From Cyanobium sp. M30B3 (GTDB lineage: Bacteria > Cyanobacteriota > Cyanobacteriia > PCC-6307 > Cyanobiaceae): 64,000 nt of DNA. The translations under genes and the position numbers were made by a program. Where the stretch lies: NCBI GenBank assembly GCA_018399015.1, contig CP073761.1:2294001-2358000 (forward strand). Direction: 5' to 3'. Shown here piece after piece: positions 28,858-40,005 of this stretch. The notes beneath the pieces were generated by a model. It was given only the letters and a program-made list of their open reading frames with translations, was not told the origin of the DNA and made no database searches. Numbering within the stretch: the stretch's first letter is position 1; the number at the start of each line of letters is the position of its first letter.

Positions 28858-30460
28858 GCTCCACACCGCTGGCCTCCAGCACCACCTCCGCGCAGGCGCG
28901 CAGACTCCAGCGCTCCAGGCTCAGATCCGGGGCAGGCTCCCCGGGCCCCGGCTGTCGGGGCACCAGCTCCACCTCCAGCCCCTGGGCATCGGCGGACCGC
29001 GACGGCCGCATGCGGATGGCCTCGATCACGGCGGCAGGGCGGCGGTCGAGGGCGGCGGCCAGGCGCAGCAGCAGCGCCATCTCCGCCACACAGCGGCGCT
29101 GCTCGCGGCCGGTGATCAGCTGCCACGACTCATGGCGCTTCTTGGGCAGGCTGCGGCGGTGGTAGCGGGCGATGGCCGCCACCATCAGATGTTCGGTCTG
29201 GGAATAGCCCAGTAGCTCGCCGTTGCGAATCAGGTACCAGGTGTGCTTGTGATATGCCGAGATGTTGATGCTCTTGCCGCAGGTGTGCAGCTGGGCCGCC
29301 GCCCAGAGCAGCTGGCGGCCCTCGCCGTCGTCGTGGTGCAGCACACCCCGGGTCTGGTCGTAGAGGCTGAGGGCATGGCCGGCCACCCGGTCAGCCCGCT
29401 GCAGATCCACGCCGAACTGGCGGGCCAGGTGCAGCACGGTGCGCTCGCGGATCGAGCTCTGAAAGGAGAAGCGGTCGCCGAGCAGTTGGTTGCGCAGCAT
29501 CCAGTCCACGATCAGCCCCTCGCGCAGGGCGCGGTCGCACACCAGCAGATCGCGGGCGCCGAGCATGGTCATCGTGGTCTGCAGGATCAGCGCCCCGGGC
29601 ACGATGATCTCGGCGCGGCGCTCGTTGATCGCCGTCAGGCCGCGGCGCTGCTCCGGGGTCATCAGCAACAGCCGCGCCACCAGCTGGTCGATCCGCTCCT
29701 TGCTGAGCCGGTAGCCCTGCAGCTTCAGCGGCGGAGAGGGATCCTCCGCCGCCGCCAGGGCAGCCAGGGCCATGGCCGTGCCGCTGGTGCCCACCAGCTG
29801 AACGGTTTCGGCTGGCCTGAGGGCCTTCTTCAGCTCGGCCACGGCCGGGTCCATTGCTCCCTGGATGTAGGCCTGCAGGAAGCCGCGGCGCTCCGGCGGC
29901 AGGGGATCGGGCTGGCCGAACTCCCGCTGCAGCCGCACGGCGCCGATGCGGGTGCTGGTGAGCACGCGGGCGTCGGAGCCATCGGCCAGCACCAGCTCGG
30001 TGGAGCCGCCGCCGATGTCGATGATGGCGTGGGGGCGCTCGCCGAAGGCCATGCCCGAGAGCACACCCAGGTAGATCAGGCGGGCCTCCTCCGGCCCGCT
30101 CACCAGATCCACCTCCAGCCCCAGCTGGTCCTGGAGGACCTGCAGAAACTGGCCGCCGTTGGGTGCCTCGCGCACGGCACTGGTGGCGGCGGTCACGATC
30201 TGCTCAACGCCATGGCTCTCGGCCAGCTGGCAGTCGTGGCGGAGGGTGCGGAAGGCCCGCTCCATCGCCTCGGCGCTGAGGTCGCCGCTGTCGGGATCGC
30301 GCTCCCCCAGCCGGGTGGTGGCCTTCTCGGCGAGCAGCACCGAAAAACTGCGCAGCTGCTCGTCCACCTCGGCGATCAGCAGGTGGATCGAGTTGGTGCC
30401 GATGTCGATGGCCGCCACCCGCCGCCGGCCGGCCTGCAGGGGCGTGGGGGCCTGGGCCAT
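28823..30460 (-). CDS. ppx: Exopolyphosphatase/pppGpp phosphatase (Ppx/GppA)
   Basis: Hydrolyses polyphosphate or pppGpp. ATG 30460 gives 545 residues, starting MAQAPTPLQAGRRRVAAIDIGTNSIHLLIAEV with the ASKHA phosphate-1 motif. IIDIGGGSTELVLADG and LVGTSGTAMALAALA are the other nucleotide-fold motifs. The C-terminal half is the HD-like domain (YKHTWYLIRNGELLGYSQTEHLM). Codons upstream of 30460 overlap the divergent ubiA-like gene. Confidence 0.93.
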   Translation of the reverse strand: MAQAPTPLQAGRRRVAAIDIGTNSIHLLIAEVDEQLRSFSVLLAEKATTRLGERDPDSGDLSAEAMERAFRTLRHDCQLAESHGVEQIVTAATSAVREAPNGGQFLQVLQDQLGLEVDLVSGPEEARLIYLGVLSGMAFGERPHAIIDIGGGSTELVLADGSDARVLTSTRIGAVRLQREFGQPDPLPPERRGFLQAYIQGAMDPAVAELKKALRPAETVQLVGTSGTAMALAALAAAEDPSPPLKLQGYRLSKERIDQLVARLLLMTPEQRRGLTAINERRAEIIVPGALILQTTMTMLGARDLLVCDRALREGLIVDWMLRNQLLGDRFSFQSSIRERTVLHLARQFGVDLQRADRVAGHALSLYDQTRGVLHHDDGEGRQLLWAAAQLHTCGKSINISAYHKHTWYLIRNGELLGYSQTEHLMVAAIARYHRRSLPKKRHESWQLITGREQRRCVAEMALLLRLAAALDRRPAAVIEAIRMRPSRSADAQGLEVELVPRQPGPGEPAPDLSLERWSLRACAEVVLEASGVELRVPEPAALLG

Positions 30461-30537
30461 GGGAACGGCGACGAGCCTGGCGGCGCCACTTTGCCACCCC
30501 CGGCGACCCCTAGCCTGATCCGCAACGGGATGCAGGG

Positions 30538-31458
30538 ATGCAGGGCACAGCACGCAGGGCAGCGCAACCGGCCCGCTGGCGCGCCTGGCTGGAACTGGTG
30601 CGCTGGCACAAACCCTCCGGCCGGCTGATCCTGCTCATCCCCGCCGGCTGGAGCCTTTGGCTGCTGCCCCAGAGCCCGCCGCCCCTGGCCCTGGTGGGCT
30701 GGATCGTGCTGGGCGGCCTGGCGGTGAGCGCGGCCGGCTGCATCGCCAACGACCTCTGGGACCGGCGCATCGACCCCCAGGTGGAGCGCACCAGCAGCCG
30801 TCCCCTGGCCAGCGGACGTCTGGGGGTGGTTGAGGCCCTGATCCTGCTGTTGCTCTGCCTGCTGGTGGCCCTGGCGGTGGTGCTGGTCGGGCTGCCGGCG
30901 GCCCAGCGGGGACTGTGTCTGCTGCTGGCCCTGGCCTGCCTGCCGCTCGTGCTGCTCTACCCCTCGGCCAAGCGCTGGTTCGGCTATCCCCAGCTGGTGC
31001 TCGCCCTCTGCTGGGGCTTCGCCGTGCTGATTCCCTGGGCAGCGGCCACGGGCGATCTGGCCGGCGGCTGGCCCCTGCTGCTCACCTGGCTGGCCACGGT
31101 GCTCTGGACCTTCGGCTTCGACACGGTGTACGCCATGGCCGACCGGGATGATGACCGCCGCATCGGCGTGCGCAGCAGCGCCCTCAGCCTGGGGCGCCGG
31201 GCGCCGCAGGTGGTGACCCTCTGCTATGCCAGCACGGCCACCTGTCTGGCCCTGGCTGCCGGGATGCGGGGCCTGCAGCCGCTGGGCTGGCTGCTGGGGC
31301 TGGTGGCAGCGGCCGCCATGGTGCGCCAGGGCTGGCTACTGCGGCAGCTGGAGCGGAGCGGGCAGCCGCCGGCCGGGATCTACAGCCGCCACTTCAGCCG
31401 CCAGGTGCAGCTGGGCGGCCTGCTGCTGCTGGCCCTGATCGTGGGGCGCTGGCCATGA
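30538..31458 (+). CDS. UbiA-family 4-hydroxybenzoate polyprenyltransferase
   Basis: Membrane prenyltransferase of 306 residues. The first Asp-rich motif is NDLWDRRIDPQVERTSSRPLASG, matching the 4-hydroxybenzoate branch, and the second is ADRDDDRRIGVRSSALSLG. In cyanobacteria this family is linked to plastoquinone synthesis from 4-hydroxybenzoate. The UbiA-like symbol is withheld because chlorophyll and tocopherol synthases share the fold, although the motif fits UbiA best. It is coupled to the next gene (ATGA overlap). Confidence 0.88.
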   Translation: MQGTARRAAQPARWRAWLELVRWHKPSGRLILLIPAGWSLWLLPQSPPPLALVGWIVLGGLAVSAAGCIANDLWDRRIDPQVERTSSRPLASGRLGVVEALILLLLCLLVALAVVLVGLPAAQRGLCLLLALACLPLVLLYPSAKRWFGYPQLVLALCWGFAVLIPWAAATGDLAGGWPLLLTWLATVLWTFGFDTVYAMADRDDDRRIGVRSSALSLGRRAPQVVTLCYASTATCLALAAGMRGLQPLGWLLGLVAAAAMVRQGWLLRQLERSGQPPAGIYSRHFSRQVQLGGLLLLALIVGRWP

Positions 31459-32423
31459 GCAGCCCACTCGCCTGGCCCCAGCCGCTGCAGCCCGGCGACC
31501 GGGTGCGCCTGGCTGCCGCCAGCTCCGCCCTCGACGACCCCGCCGCCCTGGAGCGACTGCAGGCCGGCCGGGCCGTGCTGGAGAGCTGGGGGCTGGAGCT
31601 GGACTGCCGGCCGATCCACGGCCGCAGCTGGGGCTACCTGGCCGGGCGGGACGACGAGCGGCGGAGCGATCTGCTGGGGGCCGACCGGGATGGGGCTGCC
31701 CTGATCGCCTGCGTGCGCGGCGGCTGGGGCTCGGCCCGGCTGCTGGAGCGGCCGCTGGCGCTGCCCCCCCGCTGGCTGCTGGGCTTCAGCGACGTGACCT
31801 CCCTGCTCTGGGCCCAGCTGGCCCAGGGCCACGGCGGCGGCCTGCATGGCCCCCTGCTCACCACCCTGGCCGCCGAGCCGGCCTGGAGCCAGGAGCGCCT
31901 GCGCCAGCTGCTGTTCGGCGAGAGGCCGCCGGCCCTGGAAGGCGAGGGTTGGCGACAGGGGATTGCCGAAGGCCCCCTGCTGGTGGCCAACCTCACCGTG
32001 GCCACCCACCTGCTGGGCACGCCCCACCTGCCCGCCCTCTCTGGGGCGATCCTGGTGCTGGAGGACGTGGGCGAAGCGCCCTACCGCATCGATCGCATGC
32101 TCACCCACTGGCGGCTGAGCGGCGCCCTGGGCCAGCTGGCGGGCATCGCCTTCGGCGCCTTCAGCGACTGCGACGACGAGGACGAAGCGGCGAACGATGA
32201 CGACGGCCAGGAGGCCAATCAGGCCACCGCTGCTGGGGACGCCCATCGCCGTCTCGAGCAGGTGCTGCGCGAGCGCACCCTGGATCTGGGCATCCCCGTG
32301 CTGGCCGGCCTGCCCCTGGGCCACCGCTGCGGCAACGCTGCGCTGCCCCTGGGAGCCCGGGCCCGCCTGGATGCCGACGCCGGCCGGCTGGAGCTGCTCG
32401 ACTGGCCGCCCGGCACTCCCTGA
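31455..32423 (+). CDS. LD-carboxypeptidase-type serine peptidase (family S66)
   Basis: Family S66 enzymes trim tetrapeptide stems of peptidoglycan (LdcA) or cleave microcin C7 (MccF). The 322-residue protein shows GDRVRLAAASSAL, ACVRGGWGSARLL and the catalytic-serine segment LLGFSDVTSLLWA, then LLVANLTVATHLLGTPHLP and a late LPLGHRCGNAALPLG. An acidic insertion (CDDEDEAANDDDGQEA) near residue 237 is unusual. It overlaps the prenyltransferase gene by 4 bases. Confidence 0.88.
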   Translation: MSSPLAWPQPLQPGDRVRLAAASSALDDPAALERLQAGRAVLESWGLELDCRPIHGRSWGYLAGRDDERRSDLLGADRDGAALIACVRGGWGSARLLERPLALPPRWLLGFSDVTSLLWAQLAQGHGGGLHGPLLTTLAAEPAWSQERLRQLLFGERPPALEGEGWRQGIAEGPLLVANLTVATHLLGTPHLPALSGAILVLEDVGEAPYRIDRMLTHWRLSGALGQLAGIAFGAFSDCDDEDEAANDDDGQEANQATAAGDAHRRLEQVLRERTLDLGIPVLAGLPLGHRCGNAALPLGARARLDADAGRLELLDWPPGTP

Positions 32424-32440
32424 ATGAACCCGGCGGGACC

Positions 32441-33121
32441 TCAGCCGCGAGCGGCCAGCACCGCCGCGGCGATGGTGAGGTCGAAGGGGGTGGTGAGCTT
32501 GATGTTGGAGGGCGGCGCCTCCAGCACCTGCACCGGCCAGCCCAGCCGCTCGAACAGTGCCGCATCGTCGGTGACGCTCAAGCCTTCGGCGCTGGCGGTG
32601 GCGTGGGCCTGGCGCAGCCGCTCCACCGGGAACCCCTGGGGGGTCTGGGCGGCCCAGAGCTGGCTGCGGTCCGGGGTGGCGGTGATCGTGCCCGCGCCGT
32701 CCACCTGCTTGATGGTGTCGGTCACCGGGGTAGCCGCGATCACGGCCTGGCCGGCCAGCACGGCCGCGGCGCAGCGGCTGAGCAGGGCGGGATCCACCAG
32801 GCAGCGGGCGCCGTCATGGATCAGCACGCCGGTCGCATCGGCGGGCAGGGCGGCCAGGCCCCGGCTCACCGACTCCTGGCGGGTGTCGCCCCCGAGGACC
32901 CACTGCACCGGCTTCTCCGGCGTGGCAGCAGCCACCAGGGCGGCAATCGGCTCGGCATCCACCGGCTGGCCGACGATGCCGATCCAGTGGATCGCCTCAC
33001 AGGCCAGGGCCGCCTCCAGGGTCCAGGCCAGCACGGGCCGGCCGGCCACCTCCAGCAGCAGCTTGTTGCCGGCAGCGCCCATGCGGCGGCCGCTGCCGGC
33101 GGCGGCGATCAGCAGATGCAC
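32441..33121 (-). CDS. ispD: 2-C-methyl-D-erythritol 4-phosphate cytidylyltransferase
   Basis: Third step of the MEP isoprenoid pathway: CTP plus MEP gives CDP-ME. GTG 33121 gives 226 residues that begin with the nucleotide-binding [37 protein letters not shown] and [11 protein letters not shown] are the other signatures. The upstream in-frame part is low-complexity and is not included. It diverges from the GT9 gene. Confidence 0.93.
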   Translation of the reverse strand: MHLLIAAAGSGRRMGAAGNKLLLEVAGRPVLAWTLEAALACEAIHWIGIVGQPVDAEPIAALVAAATPEKPVQWVLGGDTRQESVSRGLAALPADATGVLIHDGARCLVDPALLSRCAAAVLAGQAVIAATPVTDTIKQVDGAGTITATPDRSQLWAAQTPQGFPVERLRQAHATASAEGLSVTDDAALFERLGWPVQVLEAPPSNIKLTTPFDLTIAAAVLAARG

Positions 33122-33160
33122 AAACAGGGCCGCGCTGCGGGCGCGATGGAACAGGCTCCA

Positions 33161-33166
33161 TACAAT
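33161..33166 (+). promoter_or_regulatory. Candidate -10 element of the GT9 gene
   Basis: TACAAT, 27 bases before the ATG in the short ispD/GT9 divergent gap, is a good sigma-70 -10 hexamer. No clear -35 box is seen. Confidence 0.4.
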
Positions 33167-33192
33167 CAGCCCGCCGTGCCCGAGCCAGTGAG

Positions 33193-34026
33193 ATGCGCGC
33201 CCTGTTCCTGATCCCGGGCGACAGCAGCCGCCAGCTCCAGGCCTTCGCAGCCGTGGCCGCCGTGGCCGACCAGCTGGATGCGGAGGTGCAGGTGGTGTGC
33301 GCGCCAACCTGCACAGCGCTCTGGGGCCTGCACCCGGCCGGGGTGCGGGCCCTCCCCTTCCCCTTTGGGGCCGCCACCCTGGCCGACTGGGCCAACCTGC
33401 TGGGCTCGGTGCGCGAACCCGACTTCCAGGTCTGCATCAACCGCGCCAGCGGACGCCAGGTGGACCTGATGCTGGCGATGAGCCACATCCCCACCCGGGT
33501 GGCGGCGGCAGGCTTCTCCGCCACCGACACCGTGCAACCGGAGGCCAGCGGCTGGGGAGCCCAGGCCTGGCAGGCCTTCCTGCGGCCAATCGGGGTGCAG
33601 CTCAACGCCGACGCCTTCCGCCTCAGCCTGGCGAAGGCCGACCTGGATGCCGCCGCCGCCGAGCTGCCCGGCGGCGATGGCCCGCTGCTGCTGCTGGCAC
33701 CGGCCGGCGGTGCGGCCGACTGGCCAGCCAACCAGTGGCAGGCCCTACCCGAGCGCATCCGCCAGCGCCTGCCTGGCCTGCGCACCCTGACGGCCGGCGG
33801 AGGCCCCGCACGGGCCCAGGCCGCCCGCCTGGCCTCAGCCGACGTGGTGCTGGCCAGTGACGCCAGCTGCATCGAGCTGGCCCTGATGCTTGGCCTGCCA
33901 CTGGTGGCCCTCGGCCGCAGCGCCGCGGCACTGCCCAGCCGCGAGGGCGTGCGGGGCGTCGGCAGCCCTGAGCAACTGGCCGACCTCGATGGTGACGCCG
34001 TGCTGCAGGCCCTCGGCCTGGGCTGA
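33193..34026 (+). CDS. Glycosyltransferase family 9 (heptosyltransferase-like) protein
   Basis: A 277-residue GT-B protein that starts [36 protein letters not shown], with the ADP-heptose:LPS heptosyltransferase-like organisation and a C-terminal nucleotide-binding half containing [25 protein letters not shown]. It is shorter than classical WaaC/WaaF (about 320-350). The donor and acceptor are unknown; a role in lipopolysaccharide or surface glycan is the family expectation. Confidence 0.75.
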   Translation: MRALFLIPGDSSRQLQAFAAVAAVADQLDAEVQVVCAPTCTALWGLHPAGVRALPFPFGAATLADWANLLGSVREPDFQVCINRASGRQVDLMLAMSHIPTRVAAAGFSATDTVQPEASGWGAQAWQAFLRPIGVQLNADAFRLSLAKADLDAAAAELPGGDGPLLLLAPAGGAADWPANQWQALPERIRQRLPGLRTLTAGGGPARAQAARLASADVVLASDASCIELALMLGLPLVALGRSAAALPSREGVRGVGSPEQLADLDGDAVLQALGLG

Positions 34027-34068
34027 GATCGGGCGGGCCATACGATCACAGGCCTCCGTGCTGCATCG

Positions 34069-34821
34069 ATGGCCCCAGTCCTCCCCCTCGCCGGCCAGGT
34101 CGCCCTCGTCACCGGGGCCAGCCGAGGCATCGGCGCGGCCATCGCCCTGGAGCTGGCCAGCGCCGGCGCCAGCGTGGTGGTGAACTACGCCAGCTCTGCG
34201 GATGCGGCCCAGGCGGTGGTGGCGGAGATCCAGGCGGCGGGAGGGCAAGCCTGGGCCCACCAGGCCAACGTGGCCGAAGAGGAGCAGGTGGAGGCGATGG
34301 TGAAGGCCGTGCTGGAGAAGGAGGGCCGCCTCGACGTGCTGGTGAACAACGCCGGCATCACCCGCGATGGCCTGCTGATGCGCATGAAGAGCGCCGACTG
34401 GCAGAGCGTGATCGACCTCAACCTCACCGGCGTGTTCCTCTGCACCCGCGCCGTGAGCCGCACCATGCTCAAGGCCCGCAGCGGCCGCATCATCAACATC
34501 ACCTCGGTGGTGGGCCTGATGGGCAATCCGGGCCAGGCCAACTACAGCGCCGCCAAGGCCGGCGTGATCGGCCTCACCCGCAGCAGCGCCGCCGAATTCG
34601 CCAGCCGCGGCGTCACCGTGAACGCCGTGGCCCCCGGCTTCATCGAGAGCGCCATGACCGCCGAGCTCGACAGGGAGCCGATCCTGAAGGCGATCCCCCT
34701 GGGCCGCATGGGCCAGCCCAGCGAAGTGGCCAGCGCCGTGCGCTTCCTGGCGGCCGACCCCGCCGGCGCCTACATGACCGGCCAGGTGCTGCAGGTGGAT
34801 GGCGGCATGGTGATGCGCTGA
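34069..34821 (+). CDS. fabG: 3-oxoacyl-[acyl-carrier-protein] reductase
   Basis: NADPH-dependent reduction in fatty acid elongation. The 250-residue SDR has the cofactor motif [34 protein letters not shown], catalytic Ser in INITSVVG and the YxxxK pair in [11 protein letters not shown], and ends [11 protein letters not shown], which is typical of FabG. A TACGAT sequence 28 bases upstream might be its -10. Confidence 0.95.
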   Translation: MAPVLPLAGQVALVTGASRGIGAAIALELASAGASVVVNYASSADAAQAVVAEIQAAGGQAWAHQANVAEEEQVEAMVKAVLEKEGRLDVLVNNAGITRDGLLMRMKSADWQSVIDLNLTGVFLCTRAVSRTMLKARSGRIINITSVVGLMGNPGQANYSAAKAGVIGLTRSSAAEFASRGVTVNAVAPGFIESAMTAELDREPILKAIPLGRMGQPSEVASAVRFLAADPAGAYMTGQVLQVDGGMVMR

Positions 34822-34833
34822 ACCCCCTGCGGG

Positions 34834-36902
<2,069 letters not shown>

Positions 36903-36978
36903 ACCCTGTCCAGCCGGGGGGGGGGCAGCGCCACCTGGGCATGCCCCCCAACGTCAAGCCCCCGTCAGCACGTCCCCT

Positions 36979-37173
36979 TCAGAGGGAGCGCACCAGGGCG
37001 GCGTGGATGCGGCAGACACTCAGGGCCTCCCGCGGAGGGTTGCCGCAGAGGCGCCCCAGTTCCCGGTTCAGGGCCTGGATCTGACCCAGATGAAAACTGG
37101 AGAGGGGCATGCCCAGCAGCATGGTGCTCATCAACACCACCCCCGGGACCGCCCTGAATCCGCCGCGTTCCAT
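36979..37173 (-). CDS. Small hypothetical secreted or membrane protein (64 aa)
   Basis: From the ATG at 37173 the product is MERGGFRAVPGVVLMSTMLL followed by GMPLSSFHLGQIQALNRELG and a tail with two cysteines (RLCGNPPREALSVCRIHAALVRSL). The first 25 residues look like a signal peptide or a single helix. A longer reading of the same frame to 37404 overlaps nanE and is rejected. The function is unknown. Confidence 0.55.
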   Translation of the reverse strand: MERGGFRAVPGVVLMSTMLLGMPLSSFHLGQIQALNRELGRLCGNPPREALSVCRIHAALVRSL

Positions 37174-37193
37174 GGGTCCTCCCCGCCAGCGCA

Positions 37194-37209
37194 ACACTGT
37201 CACCAGTGT
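37194..37209. promoter_or_regulatory. Perfect 6-bp inverted repeat upstream of the 64-aa gene
   Basis: ACACTG-TCAC-CAGTGT lies 20 bases before the 37173 start, between that gene and nanE. It could be an operator or an RNA hairpin; no regulator is known for it. Confidence 0.3.
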
Positions 37210-37282
37210 GTGCGTTCGCTGAACTGGCACCCCACGGCCTTCTGAAAAATTTCCGCTGGCGCTGGCCCAGTCGTTGGCCAAC

Positions 37283-37960
37283 TCAAACCAGGGCGCGGCT
37301 GTAGGCGGCCACCTGCAGATCGATGCCGGTGATCGCCGTGCCCACCACCACGGCATCGGCGCCCTTCTCCAGGGCCTGGCGCGCCTGATCGGCCGAAGCC
37401 ACACCCCCCTCGCAGATCAGCGCCACTCCCTCGGGCAGATCCCGGCGCAACGTCTCCAGCAACGGCCAACCGGGTGGCTTCTCCCGCGCCGTGGCCTCGG
37501 TGTAGCCATACAGGGTGGTCCCCACCCAGCTGCAGCCCAGCTGGGCCGCCCGCAGCCCGTTGGCCAGGCTGTCCACATCGGCCATCAGCACGGCTCCCAG
37601 CTCCTGGCGCGCGCGGGCGATCAACGCGCCCAGGTCGGCCTGCCCCGGTCGCACCCGCTCGGTGGCATCGAGGGCCACCACGTCGGCACCGGCGGCCCAC
37701 ACGGCGCGAATCTCCTCCCAGCCTGGGGTGATGTACACCGGGCTATCGGGGAAGCTGCGCTTCCACAGGCCCACGATCAGGGCATCCGGGCAGCGGCGGC
37801 GTACGGCACCAATGTGCTCCGGGCTCTCCAGCCGCACGCCGCTGGCGCCGTTGCGCAGGCAGGCCTCGGCCATGGCGGCGATCACCTGGGGATCGCGCAG
37901 GGGCGATCCCTCGGGAGCCTGCACCGACACGATCAGGCCACTGGGACTGGGCTGGGACAT
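37283..37960 (-). CDS. nanE: N-acylglucosamine-6-phosphate 2-epimerase (NanE family)
   Basis: Interconverts ManNAc-6-P and GlcNAc-6-P. The 225-residue TIM-barrel protein has the family segments GLIVSVQAPEGSPLRDP, AEACLRNGASGVRLESPEHI, VVALDATERVRPG and LICEGGVASADQARQALEKGADAVVVGTAIT. No other sialic acid catabolism gene is adjacent, so in this organism it may serve amino-sugar supply or salvage. Confidence 0.9.
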   Translation of the reverse strand: MSQPSPSGLIVSVQAPEGSPLRDPQVIAAMAEACLRNGASGVRLESPEHIGAVRRRCPDALIVGLWKRSFPDSPVYITPGWEEIRAVWAAGADVVALDATERVRPGQADLGALIARARQELGAVLMADVDSLANGLRAAQLGCSWVGTTLYGYTEATAREKPPGWPLLETLRRDLPEGVALICEGGVASADQARQALEKGADAVVVGTAITGIDLQVAAYSRALV

Positions 37961-38037
37961 GCTGCGGCGAAATGGCAGGGAGCAATGGAGCGTGGGCCTG
38001 GACGGCGGCTGCAGAGATCGGGAGGAGAAGCTGGGAA

Positions 38038-38859
38038 TCAGCTCAGTTTGCGGTTGAGCAGGGGGCGGATCAGCAGGAACAGACCGGCGGCCAGCCCCGC
38101 CAGCACCAGCAGGCAGACCCCGGCGCTGAGCTGGCCGTAGGGAGCGTCCAGCACCACGGCACCCAGGGAGAGATGCCCTGCGTAGGCGGCCCGGATCGGC
38201 TCGATCGCCAGGGTGAGCGGATTGAGGGCGGCCAGCCAGCCCAGCCAGGAGGGCATGAACGACAGGGGGGCCAGGGCCGTGCTGGCAAACAGCAGGGGCA
38301 GGTTGGCCACGAAGATCACGGCGATCAGCTCGATGTGCCCCGGCAGGGCGAAGGCCAGGCCCAGGCTCAGGGCGGTGACGGCGAACACCAGCAGCAGCAG
38401 GGTGCCCAGCACCAGCAGCAGACCGGCACCGCCCGGCCAGCCGTAGCCGAGCAGGGCGGCGGTGACCATGATCGCCAGGCTCTGGATCAGGCTGATCACG
38501 GTGATGTACAGCACCGAGGCCAGCACGATCGAGCTACGCGAGCGCAGCGGCGCCACCAGCAGGCGGTTGAGGAAGCCGAATTCCCGGTCGAACATCACTG
38601 GCAGGCCGGCGTTGAGGGCGCCGCTGAAGGCGGTGAACACGATCACGCCGGCGCCGAGGAAACGGCCATAGCTCATGCCGCCGGGCAACATGCCCTCGGG
38701 GGCGTTGGCGAACAGGGCGCCGAACAGCACCAGCCAGATCAGGGGCTGCAGCACACCGGCCACCAGGGTGGAAGGTCGGCGTTGCAGTTGCACGAACAGG
38801 CGCCGGGTGAGGGCCAGGGTCTCCTGGCTGATCTCGGCGGCGGCGGACGCGGATGTCAT
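38038..38859 (-). CDS. ABC-2 type transporter permease
   Basis: A 273-residue integral membrane protein of the ABC-2 (DrrB/NodJ) family: a cytoplasmic N-terminus, about six helices, and the conserved FDREFGFLNRLLVAPLRSRSSIVLASVL loop after helix 2. It lies 94 bases downstream of the ATPase gene and forms an exporter with it. The substrate is unknown; DrrAB-like pumps export drugs, lipids or glycans. Confidence 0.9.
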   Translation of the reverse strand: MTSASAAAEISQETLALTRRLFVQLQRRPSTLVAGVLQPLIWLVLFGALFANAPEGMLPGGMSYGRFLGAGVIVFTAFSGALNAGLPVMFDREFGFLNRLLVAPLRSRSSIVLASVLYITVISLIQSLAIMVTAALLGYGWPGGAGLLLVLGTLLLLVFAVTALSLGLAFALPGHIELIAVIFVANLPLLFASTALAPLSFMPSWLGWLAALNPLTLAIEPIRAAYAGHLSLGAVVLDAPYGQLSAGVCLLVLAGLAAGLFLLIRPLLNRKLS

Positions 38860-38953
38860 GGCGGCAGGGGGTGAAAGGCAGACAGGGCAACGGAGCAGAC
38901 AAGACCAGAGGAATCAGCGGACCGCACCCAGCGGGCAGGCCAGCGCGGGGGAG

Positions 38954-39985
38954 TCAGCGCATGCTCTGCTTGCGCTCCGCCTTGGGATCGCGGCTGCCGG
39001 CCACGGCCAGTTCGGCGTCCATCAAGGTGCGGCCGGTGGCCTGCAGATACACATCGTCGAGACTGGGGCGGCTCTGGGAGAGGGCAAACACCGGCAGCTC
39101 GGCCCCGGCCAGCTGCCGGCGCAGCAGCTCCACCGCGCTGGCGTCCTCCACCACCAGGTTCAGGGAGTAGCCCTGGGCCCGGTTCACCACCACCTGGCGC
39201 ACCCCGGGGCAGTCCTGCAGCAGCCGCTGCACCCGGTCGGCCTCCCTGGCATCGCTGAACTCCCGCACCCGCAGCGTCACCCGGTCGCCGCCGAGGGCAT
39301 TCTTGAGGGCATCGGGACTGCCCTCGGCGATCACCCGGCCGGCATCGATGATGGCCAGCCGGTCGGCCAGGGCATCCACCTCCTCGAGGTAGTGGCTGCT
39401 GAGCAGCACCGTGGTGCCGCCGTCGCACAACTCCCGCAACACCTGCCAGATGGCGGCACGGCTCTCGATGTCCAGCCCCACGGTGGGCTCATCCAGCACC
39501 AGCAGCCGGGGGCTGTGCAACAGCCCACAGGCCAGGTCGAGGCGGCGGCGCATGCCGCCGGAGTAGCCGCCACAGCGGCGGTCGATCCAGTCGCCCATGC
39601 CCAGCAGCTCGATCAGCTCGGCGATGCGGCGCTGCCGCAGGCCGCGCTCGAGGTGGTACAGATCGCCCTGCAGCTGGAGCAGCTCCCTGCCGGTGAGGAT
39701 CTTGTCGATCGCCACCTCCTGGGCCACATAGCCCAGCAGGGAGCGCACCCGGCGGGGATCCTGCAAGGCGTCCACCCCCGCCACCCGCACGCTGCCGCCA
39801 TCGGGGGCCAGCAGGGTGCAGAGAATGCGCAGGGTGGTGGTCTTGCCAGCCCCATTGGGGCCCAGCAGGCCATACAGACAACCCTCAGGCACGCTCAGAT
39901 GCACACCATCGAGTGCCTGAACAGCGCTGTCACCGCGGCCATAGGCCTTGCGCAGATCGTGGATCTGGATCAATGGCTCACCCAT
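38954..39985 (-). CDS. ABC transporter ATP-binding protein (DrrA type)
   Basis: ATP-binding subunit of 343 residues starting at ATG 39985 (MGEPLIQIHDLRKAYGRGDSAVQALDG). It has Walker A GPNGAGKTTT, the ABC signature YSGGMRRRLDLA, Walker B LLVLDEPTVGLD, and a C-terminal extension (about 230-343) with the DUF4162-like fold common in DrrA proteins. It is 20 bases after ctaB and probably belongs to the ctaA-ctaB transcript. Confidence 0.93.
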   Translation of the reverse strand: MGEPLIQIHDLRKAYGRGDSAVQALDGVHLSVPEGCLYGLLGPNGAGKTTTLRILCTLLAPDGGSVRVAGVDALQDPRRVRSLLGYVAQEVAIDKILTGRELLQLQGDLYHLERGLRQRRIAELIELLGMGDWIDRRCGGYSGGMRRRLDLACGLLHSPRLLVLDEPTVGLDIESRAAIWQVLRELCDGGTTVLLSSHYLEEVDALADRLAIIDAGRVIAEGSPDALKNALGGDRVTLRVREFSDAREADRVQRLLQDCPGVRQVVVNRAQGYSLNLVVEDASAVELLRRQLAGAELPVFALSQSRPSLDDVYLQATGRTLMDAELAVAGSRDPKAERKQSMR

Positions 39986-40005
39986 CAGAGCCGGGGCCCC
40001 AGGTT

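Noticed and set aside
36979-37404. 141-residue minus-strand protein
   Set aside because: Its N-terminal half overlaps nanE on the same strand in a Trp/Arg-rich shadow frame; only the part from ATG 37173 looks like protein.
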